Origin: Gemmatimonadales bacterium
Lineage (GTDB): Bacteria > Gemmatimonadota > Gemmatimonadetes > Palauibacterales > Palauibacteraceae
Reading direction: 5' to 3'
Length of the DNA stretch: 11,510 nt
Assembly: GCA_030636765.1 (NCBI GenBank)
Contig: DAOVWI010000067.1
Coordinates: 1 to 11,510 of the forward strand
The position numbers and the translations under genes are program-made. The notes beneath the pieces are model-generated. The model saw only the letters and a list, made by a program, of their open reading frames with translations, was not told the DNA's origin and did not search any database. Shown one piece after another: positions 6,031 through 11,510 of this stretch. How positions within the stretch are numbered: position 1 is the first letter of the stretch; every line of letters starts with the position of its first letter.

Positions 6031-7640
6031 AGACCGCCGAGCTGGTCAGCCTCAAGATCGACGGAACCGAGATCTCCGTTCCGCCGGACACGAGCGTCAT
6101 CGAGGCCGCAGAGGCGGTGGGGGTGCTCGTGCCGCGCTACTGCTACCACCCGGGCATCCCGACGCGGCCCGCTCAGTGCCGCGTGTGTCTCGTGGAAATC
6201 GAAGGGCAACCCAAGCTGCAGCCCTCGTGCAAGATGAGCGTTCAGGAGGGCATGGTGGTCCACACGGCGAGCGAGGAAGCCCGCTCGGCGCGTCGATCGG
6301 TGATCGAGCTCCTGCTGGTCAACCACCCGCTCGACTGCCCGATCTGCGATGCGGCCGGGCAGTGCATGCTCCAGGACTACGCCTTCGAGACGCACCAGCT
6401 GGCGAGCCGCCTCAACGAAGAGAAGCTGGTGATGGGGCGGGATCGCATCGCCGATGACATTCTCTACTTCGCTGACCGGTGCATCATATGCACCCGGTGC
6501 GTCCGCTTCATGCGCGAAGTCGCGGAGGACGATGCCCTGATCGTCGCACAGCGGGGATACCGGGCCTACATCGACACCTTCCCAGGACGGGTTCTTGACA
6601 ACCCGTTCCGGGGCAACATCGTCGACGTGTGTCCGGTCGGCGCCCTGGTCCACGAGGACTTCCTGTTCAAGGCCCGTTTCTGGGACCTGGACCAAACGGC
6701 CAGCGTGTGCCCAGGCTGTTCCACGGGCTGCAACGTCACGATCGACACCAAGGAGAACCAGATCGTCCGGTTGAAGCCCCGTCACAATTCGGAGGTCAAC
6801 TCCTACTGGATGTGCGACCATGGCCGAAAGCACCTCATCATGTCCAACCGCGGGCTTCGCCCGGAGGCGCCCCTGCTCCGGCGCAACGGCAAGCTCGTGC
6901 CCACGGGATGGGGCGATGCGCTGACGTGGGTGGCCGAGCGGTTGCGGGAGGTGCCGAGCGGGATGGCCATCGTGTCGCCCCACGCGGCCAACGAAAGCCT
7001 CTTCTATTTCCGCAGGCTACTGGACCGGATCGGCATCGCCGGCGGGACCTTCCGAGTGGAAAGGGGCGAAGAGGCCATCCTCTCGGGCTTCCCCAAGCTG
7101 CAGCTGCGGGCCGACCGGGCGCCGAACGCCAGCGGTGCCGAGCTGCACGGGTTCGAGCGGTTCGACGGGAGCGCCCGCAGCGATCCCGAAGGCGACGCCG
7201 TCGCGGTGCTGGAGGATCCGCTGGCCGAGCTGCCCGAAGAGTGGGGAAGGCAGGCATCCTTCTTTCTCTACGTGGGGAACCGGCTCTCATCCGCCGCCCG
7301 TAACGCGCACGCGATCCTTCCGGTGACGACGTTCGCGGAGATGGAGGGCACCTTCACGAACTTCGAGGGCCGAGTGCAGCGGTTCCACCAGGCGCTGCAG
7401 CCCGCCGGCCTCGCGCGGCCCGCCTGGCTGGTGCTCGCACGGCTCGTGTCGCTGCTGGAGGACGACGGCGATGGTGGCGCGGCCGCTCCCACCCTCGCCA
7501 GCGAAGCGTTTCAGGTCATGGTCGGGGACACTCCTGCGATGGCAGGTCTCGAGTGGGCGTCCGTCGGCCTCAAGGGCGCTCGCCTCGGATCGACCGAAGC
7601 CGCAGTGCTGCAGGCCCAAGCGCCCGTGGAAGGCGCATGA
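6027..7640 (+). CDS. nuoG: NADH-quinone oxidoreductase subunit G, short form
   Basis: NuoG (75 kDa/Nqo3 family) relays electrons from NuoF toward NuoI. Four cluster sites are visible in order. N1b [2Fe-2S] has Cys39, Cys51, Cys54 and Cys68. N5 has His100, Cys104, Cys107 and Cys113. N4 has Cys152, Cys155, Cys158 and Cys202. An N7-type site has Cys228-x2-Cys231-x3-Cys235-x27-Cys263, which only some bacteria keep. After this the molybdopterin-oxidoreductase-like domain is much reduced: a start (RRNGKLVPTGWGDALTWVAE, 285-304) is followed quickly by its late part (HAILPVTTFAEMEGTFTNFE, 428-447). The total is 537 residues, against roughly 700-900 for forms with a full domain. There is no stop or frame break, so this looks like a stable compact form. 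Start GTG 6027 overlaps the nuoF stop as GTGA. GTG 6015 is an alternative, and the longer open frame upstream lies within nuoF. Confidence 0.93.
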   Translation: MKTAELVSLKIDGTEISVPPDTSVIEAAEAVGVLVPRYCYHPGIPTRPAQCRVCLVEIEGQPKLQPSCKMSVQEGMVVHTASEEARSARRSVIELLLVNHPLDCPICDAAGQCMLQDYAFETHQLASRLNEEKLVMGRDRIADDILYFADRCIICTRCVRFMREVAEDDALIVAQRGYRAYIDTFPGRVLDNPFRGNIVDVCPVGALVHEDFLFKARFWDLDQTASVCPGCSTGCNVTIDTKENQIVRLKPRHNSEVNSYWMCDHGRKHLIMSNRGLRPEAPLLRRNGKLVPTGWGDALTWVAERLREVPSGMAIVSPHAANESLFYFRRLLDRIGIAGGTFRVERGEEAILSGFPKLQLRADRAPNASGAELHGFERFDGSARSDPEGDAVAVLEDPLAELPEEWGRQASFFLYVGNRLSSAARNAHAILPVTTFAEMEGTFTNFEGRVQRFHQALQPAGLARPAWLVLARLVSLLEDDGDGGAAAPTLASEAFQVMVGDTPAMAGLEWASVGLKGARLGSTEAAVLQAQAPVEGA

Positions 7641-8983
7641 GAGAGATCGGCGGAGGGGCCTTCGTACTTGCCACGGCACTCAAGGCGATCGTCTTCTTCA
7701 CGCTCCTGATGGTGTGCGTCGCTCTGGCCACATACGTGGAACGACGGCTCGCCGCCTTCGTCCAGGATCGGAGCGGCCCGAACCGGGTGGGGCCCATCGG
7801 GCTTCTTCAGCCCGTCGCCGACGGGCTGAAGAACCTGCTCAAGGAGGAGACCTGGCCCGCGGCGGCCAACCACGCCTTCTTTCTCCTCGCGCCGGCCCTG
7901 GCGATGATTCCGGCAACCGTGCTCTTCGCGGTCATCCCTTTCGGCTCGCCGTTGCCGACGCGCTGGGGGTTCGTGCCGATGATCGTGGCGGACGTCCCGA
8001 TCGGCATCTTGTATATCCTGGCCATCGCCTCGCTGGGCGTATACGGCGTGGTGATGGCCGGCTGGTCCTCGGGCAGCAAGTACTCCTTCCTCGGCGGGCT
8101 GCGCGGCTCCGCCCAGATGATCAGCTACGAGGTGGGTCTATCGCTCAGCCTCGTGCCGATCATTCTGCTAGCGGGCGACGTCCGTGTGCCCGCCATGGTG
8201 ACGCTGCAGCAGCACTATCCGGGCGACTCCGCGACGCTCGGCACGTGGCTCCTGCTTCCCCTCCTGCTGGGTGCCTTTTTCGTCGTCGTGACGAGCCTCG
8301 CCGAGACAAACCGGCTGCCGTTCGACCTCCCGGAGGCCGAGGGCGAGCTCGTGGGGGGATACCACACCGAGTACTCGTCGATGAAGTTCGCCGCCTTCTT
8401 CCTGGGTGAGTACGCGCACCTGCTGACGACGGCCGCCCTCATCACCGTCTTCTTCCTGGGCGGATGGGACATCCCGTTCTGGCAGGGCGACAACATCCGT
8501 GTGCTGTCGGATGGGACGCTGGCGGGCGATCCGAGCTGGTGGAAAACGCTGCTCACCCTCGTGGCGTTCAGCGTAAAGGCCAGTCTGGTCCTCGGCCTCT
8601 TCATGTGGATCCGCTGGACACTCCCGCGTTTCCGATACGACCAGCTGATGGACCTGGGCTGGAAGTTCATCCTCGAGTTCGTGACCATATACATCCTCGT
8701 GATCGCTCTCGCCGTCTACACCCTCGACCGGTCCGGAGTGGAGTACGGGTGGACGTACGCGGGCGTGCTCACCGGCGTCAACGTGGTGCTCGCGGGCTTG
8801 CTCTTCATCGGGTTCGACCGGGGCCGCCTGCTGCGAGGTGCCGGCCAGCGGGCCGAGCGCGAGGCGCGCCGAGGGCACATGGAGGCGAGACGGCGAGTCA
8901 GGGAGGCCGCGCTCGCCGTGGTGTCCGGCGAGGGGGCGGCCCCGGAGGAGACCGGCGAGGTTGCGCCGGAGGGAGGTCGATAG
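7637..8983 (+). CDS. nuoH: NADH-quinone oxidoreductase subunit H
   Basis: NuoH (ND1/Nqo8 family) is the membrane subunit that forms most of the quinone chamber and links it to the proton pumps. The 448-residue product has the expected hydrophobic helices and family motifs: YVERRLAAFVQDRSGPNRVG (33-52), LLQPVADGLKNLLKEE (56-71), ETNRLPFDLPEAEGELVGGY (223-242) and HTEYSSMKFAAFFLGEYA (243-260). The acidic residues of the loop lining the quinone site (Glu223, Asp230, Glu233, Glu235) are kept. After the last helix (about 374-393) comes a 55-residue charged tail rich in Arg, Glu and Ala, longer than usual. A periplasmic-side loop near 280-302 also seems enlarged. ATG 7637 overlaps the nuoG stop as ATGA with GGAAGG at 7628-7633. 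The upstream open frame is inside nuoG. Confidence 0.96.
   Translation: MREIGGGAFVLATALKAIVFFTLLMVCVALATYVERRLAAFVQDRSGPNRVGPIGLLQPVADGLKNLLKEETWPAAANHAFFLLAPALAMIPATVLFAVIPFGSPLPTRWGFVPMIVADVPIGILYILAIASLGVYGVVMAGWSSGSKYSFLGGLRGSAQMISYEVGLSLSLVPIILLAGDVRVPAMVTLQQHYPGDSATLGTWLLLPLLLGAFFVVVTSLAETNRLPFDLPEAEGELVGGYHTEYSSMKFAAFFLGEYAHLLTTAALITVFFLGGWDIPFWQGDNIRVLSDGTLAGDPSWWKTLLTLVAFSVKASLVLGLFMWIRWTLPRFRYDQLMDLGWKFILEFVTIYILVIALAVYTLDRSGVEYGWTYAGVLTGVNVVLAGLLFIGFDRGRLLRGAGQRAEREARRGHMEARRRVREAALAVVSGEGAAPEETGEVAPEGGR
8972..8977 (+). promoter_or_regulatory. Ribosome binding site of nuoI
   Basis: GGAGGT lies 7 bases before ATG 8985, inside the last codons of nuoH. It is the strongest Shine-Dalgarno match in the operon and fixes the nuoI start against longer in-frame candidates upstream. 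Confidence 0.75.
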
Positions 8984-8984
8984 C

Positions 8985-9482
8985 ATGCCGGGGGAAGTGA
9001 AGGTCATGACGCGGCCCGAGGGGAAGGGCTCCTACGTGCGGGCCGCCCTCAAGGGAATGGGAGTCACGCTCAAGCACATGGTGGACCCCCACAAGGTGAC
9101 GCAGCAGTACCCGGAAGAGAAGTGGGAGTTGGCTCCGCGCATGCGGGGAACCCACCGGATGGCGGTCCATGAGGATGGCCGGTCGAAGTGCGTGGCGTGC
9201 GGGCTTTGCCCGACCGTCTGTCCCGTCAACTGCATCAAGCTGATCCCGGCCGAGGACGAGAACGGCGAGCGATACGCCGCGGTCTACGAGATCGACGAGT
9301 TCCGCTGCATCTTCTGCGGCTTCTGCCAGGAGGTCTGCCCCGTCGAGGCGATTCACCTGAGCGTGCACTACGAGAACGCCGAGTACAGCCGGGAGCGGTG
9401 GGTGTACGATCTCGAACGCCTGTGTGAGATCGACCACCCGTACACCGCCCTGTGGGACCCCGCGGATCCCTCATCCGAATGA
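8985..9482 (+). CDS. nuoI: NADH-quinone oxidoreductase subunit I
   Basis: NuoI (TYKY/Nqo9 family) is a bacterial-type 2[4Fe-4S] ferredoxin subunit carrying N6a and N6b, which pass electrons from NuoG to N2 in NuoB. Two complete C-x2-C-x2-C-x3-C motifs are present: Cys69, Cys72, Cys75 and Cys79, each set continuing into CPV, then Cys108, Cys111, Cys114 and Cys118. Before them is the amphipathic N-terminal region (about 16-33) that in this family lies against the membrane arm, followed by the YPEEKWELAPRMRGTHRM stretch (42-59). The 165-residue length is normal. It sits 1 bp after nuoH. Confidence 0.97.
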   Translation: MPGEVKVMTRPEGKGSYVRAALKGMGVTLKHMVDPHKVTQQYPEEKWELAPRMRGTHRMAVHEDGRSKCVACGLCPTVCPVNCIKLIPAEDENGERYAAVYEIDEFRCIFCGFCQEVCPVEAIHLSVHYENAEYSRERWVYDLERLCEIDHPYTALWDPADPSSE

Positions 9483-9994
9483 CCGAGTTCTTCTTCTTTC
9501 TCTTCGCGGCGATGGCGATCCTCAGCGCTATTTTCATGGTGACCCAGGCGAACCCCGTGGCGAGCGTCGTGTACCTCGTCGTCACCTTCTTCGCGCTCTC
9601 CGGCCTCTTCGTGATCCTGGACGCACACTTCATCGCCGCGGTCCAGGTGATCATTTACGCCGGAGCGATCATGGTCCTGTTCCTGTTCGTCATCATGCTC
9701 CTGAACCTCGGATCGGGTGTGCCCGCCGACATCCGTCGCGGCCTCGCGCGTGTGCTGGCGGGCTCCGTGGCACTCGCCCTGATTGTCGTCCTCACGAGAC
9801 TCGTCCTCGGTGACCCGGGGACGGAGGCGCTGGACCCGTCGGCGCTGGCGTCGGTCCTCGAGTCGGAGGGGGCGGTGCGGGCGCTGGCCGAGCCGCTCTT
9901 CAACCGCTACCTGGTCGCCTTCGAGGTTACATCGATCCTGCTTCTCGTAGCCGTCATCGGAGCCGTCGTGCTGGCGCGGAGACGTGCTCCGTGA
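9479..9994 (+). CDS. nuoJ: NADH-quinone oxidoreductase subunit J
   Basis: NuoJ (ND6/Nqo10 family) is a membrane-arm subunit whose third helix takes part in coupling quinone chemistry to proton movement. The 171-residue product is very hydrophobic with about five helices. The family signature AAVQVIIYAGAIMVLFLFVI (53-72) contains Tyr60, matching the conserved Tyr of helix 3 (Tyr59 in E. coli). A polar stretch (about 110-143) precedes the last helix (about 148-166), which ends in a basic ARRRAP tail. The start ATG overlaps the nuoI stop as ATGA and has no clear Shine-Dalgarno, so coupling to nuoI is likely. The longer open frame from 9452 is rejected because it lies within nuoI. Confidence 0.96.
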   Translation: MTEFFFFLFAAMAILSAIFMVTQANPVASVVYLVVTFFALSGLFVILDAHFIAAVQVIIYAGAIMVLFLFVIMLLNLGSGVPADIRRGLARVLAGSVALALIVVLTRLVLGDPGTEALDPSALASVLESEGAVRALAEPLFNRYLVAFEVTSILLLVAVIGAVVLARRRAP

Positions 9995-10299
9995 CGGGAG
10001 CGCCTCTGGGCGATCTGGCCCTCGTCGTGAGCGCGGCGCTCTTCGCCATCGGCGTGGCCGGTGTTCTCCTCCGTCGCAACGTGATCATCGTGTTCATGTG
10101 CGTCGAGCTCATGTTGAATGCGGTGAACCTCAGCTTCGTCGCGTTCTCCCGTACCCACGGGATCGACGGTCAAATCGTGGTGTTGTTCGTCATCTCGGTG
10201 GCCGCGGCCGAGGCAACCGTCGGGCTGGCCCTTATCCTGGCGATCTTCCGCCACTACGAGAGCGTGGACCTCGATCTCTTTCGGAGACTCAGGTGGTAG
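9991..10299 (+). CDS. nuoK: NADH-quinone oxidoreductase subunit K
   Basis: NuoK (ND4L/Nqo11 family) is a three-helix membrane subunit lying on the proton path between NuoH/NuoA/NuoJ and the antiporter-like subunits. The 102-residue product has helices at about 9-27, 32-52 and 63-86. The two essential buried glutamates are Glu39 in MCVELMLNAVNL and Glu74 in VAAAEATVGLAL, equivalent to Glu36 and Glu72 of E. coli. The start is GTG, overlapping the nuoJ stop as GTGA. The end is followed by the largest gap of the operon (58 bp) before nuoL. Confidence 0.97.
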   Translation: MTGAPLGDLALVVSAALFAIGVAGVLLRRNVIIVFMCVELMLNAVNLSFVAFSRTHGIDGQIVVLFVISVAAAEATVGLALILAIFRHYESVDLDLFRRLRW

Positions 10300-10357
10300 G
10301 CGCGCTCGCAGCGAGGCCCGCTGGAGTTTCTCAGCGAGCTGTTGGGGCGTTGCAGTG

Positions 10358-11510
10358 GTGAGCGAGTATCAGCCGATCCTCCCGGGACTCATCCTCGGCC
10401 TGCCGCTGCTGGGGGCGGCGCTGAACGGGTTCGGAGCGTTCGCCTGGCGGGAGAACAAGACGGTGCCCACGATCGTGGGTCCGCTCACCGTCCTCGGGGC
10501 GTTCGCGTTGGCGCTCTGGAACCTCTACGCCATGCGGGCGGCTCCACCTCACGATCCGTCGCTCGTCTCCTACTGGACGTGGTTCAGCTCCGGCGACCTT
10601 CACGTGGGCGTCACCCTCCTGTTCGATCAGCTGTCGCTGCTGATGACGCTGGTCGTGACGGGCGTGGGCGGTCTGATCCACCTTTACAGCGTCGGTTACA
10701 TGCGCGAGGACCGGGGCTACTCGAGGTACTTCTCATTCCTCAACCTCTTTATCTTCTTCATGCTGGTGCTCGTGCTCGCGGCGAACTACCCGCTGATGTT
10801 CGTCGGCTGGGAGGGCGTCGGGCTCTGCTCCTACCTCCTCATCGGGTTCTGGTACGAGAACCGCGAGTACTCGGACGCCGGCAAGAAGGCGTTCATCGTG
10901 AACCGGATCGGCGACTTCGGATTCCTGATCGCGATGTTCATGCTCTACACGGCGTTCGGGACGTTGGACATGCTTTCGATCTTCGAGCGCGCGCCCGGAA
11001 CGCTGGTGGCGGGAGGCGTGCTCGTCACGGCGATCACGCTCTTCCTCTTCCTCGGGTGCGTGGGCAAGTCGGCCCAGATCCCACTGCACGTGTGGCTACC
11101 CGACGCGATGGCCGGCCCGACCCCCGTCTCGGCGCTGATCCACGCCGCCACGATGGTGACGGCCGGCGTCTACCTGATCGCTCGCTCGGGCGTTCTCTTC
11201 GCCCTCGCGCCGTTCGCCCAGGCCGTCGTGGCCTCCGTCGGGGCGGGCACCGCGCTCTTCGCAGCGTCGATTGCGCTCCAGCAGAACGACATCAAGAAGG
11301 TGCTCGCCTACAGCACGATCTCCCAGCTCGGCTACATGTTCCTGGCGGTCGGGGTCGGCGCGTACACGGCGGGAATCTTCCACCTGATGACGCACGCCTT
11401 CTTCAAGGCGCTGCTCTTCCTCGGGGCCGGCTCGGTCATCCACGGGCTCCACGCCTACCACAACCAGGCGAAGTCCCAGGACATCCGCAACATGGGAGGT
11501 CTCAAAGACA
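10358..11510 (+). CDS. nuoL: NADH-quinone oxidoreductase subunit L (5' part, runs off the edge)
   Basis: NuoL (ND5/Nqo12 family) is the distal Mrp-antiporter-like proton pump of complex I, usually above 600 residues; the first 384 codons are present. Visible marks are GWEGVGLCSYLLIGFW (150-165) with Glu152 of the key Glu-Lys pair, GKSAQIPLHVWLPDAMAGPT (236-255) with Lys237, LIHAATMVTAGVYLIAR (260-276) with His262, the DIKKVLAYSTISQLGYM segment (311-327) and HAFFKALLFLGAG (346-358) with Lys350. The frame is open to the last base. The start is GTG 10358, or the neighbouring GTG 10355. GGGGCG at 10344-10349 serves as a weak Shine-Dalgarno, and no ATG or other usual start precedes it in this frame within the gap after nuoK. 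The C-terminal lateral helix lies outside the window. Confidence 0.96.
   Translation, partial: MSEYQPILPGLILGLPLLGAALNGFGAFAWRENKTVPTIVGPLTVLGAFALALWNLYAMRAAPPHDPSLVSYWTWFSSGDLHVGVTLLFDQLSLLMTLVVTGVGGLIHLYSVGYMREDRGYSRYFSFLNLFIFFMLVLVLAANYPLMFVGWEGVGLCSYLLIGFWYENREYSDAGKKAFIVNRIGDFGFLIAMFMLYTAFGTLDMLSIFERAPGTLVAGGVLVTAITLFLFLGCVGKSAQIPLHVWLPDAMAGPTPVSALIHAATMVTAGVYLIARSGVLFALAPFAQAVVASVGAGTALFAASIALQQNDIKKVLAYSTISQLGYMFLAVGVGAYTAGIFHLMTHAFFKALLFLGAGSVIHGLHAYHNQAKSQDIRNMGGLKD

Noticed and set aside
8168..9007. 279-codon open frame on the minus strand
   Set aside because: It is antisense to nuoH, with low-complexity Arg/Glu/His composition and no motif.

Overview
The window is high-GC bacterial DNA (clearly above 60% G+C by eye). 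It is dominated by one forward-strand operon for respiratory complex I (NADH:quinone oxidoreductase, Nuo). The order is nuoA, nuoB, a fused nuoCD, nuoE, nuoF, nuoG, nuoH, nuoI, nuoJ, nuoK and the first 384 codons of nuoL, which runs off the right edge. nuoM and nuoN would be expected beyond the window but cannot be seen. Having the NuoEFG NADH-input module points to a respiring bacterium that oxidises NADH directly. The taxon cannot be fixed from this sequence; a high-GC, Gram-negative-type lineage is my guess only.

Layout: 1-99 holds nothing I can recognise. Positions 100-654 (minus) are an intact dCTP deaminase gene, dcd. Positions 695-1173 (minus) are the decayed remains of an alpha/beta-hydrolase gene: the middle, including the nucleophile elbow, is gone, and the catalytic-His segment is out of frame and followed by a stop. 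Positions 1161-1245 hold a good sigma70-type promoter (TTGACG-N18-TATTAT) reading toward nuoA, partly inside the 5' end of the dead gene. From 1246 to the right edge the nuo genes are tightly packed. Five junctions (CD/E, F/G, G/H, I/J, J/K) are 4-base stop/start overlaps. The others are spaced 21 bp (A/B), 10 bp (B/CD), 6 bp (E/F), 1 bp (H/I) and 58 bp (K/L). Four genes (F, G, K, L) start with GTG.

How the genes work together: NuoE, NuoF and NuoG form the NADH dehydrogenase module (FMN in F; clusters N1a in E, N3 in F, and N1b, N4, N5 and apparently N7 in G). NuoB, NuoCD and NuoI form the connecting arm (N6a/N6b in I, terminal N2 in B, quinone pocket at B/D/H). NuoA, H, J, K and L build the membrane arm that pumps protons. 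All expected cluster ligands and the main proton-path residues I looked for are present, so the complex should be functional.

I did not find a novel system. The points worth a second look are the hydrolase pseudogene with the operon promoter inside it, a compact 537-residue NuoG that keeps the N7 ligand set but has lost much of the molybdopterin-type domain, the NuoCD fusion, an altered loop in NuoF, and C-terminal extensions on NuoB and NuoH.
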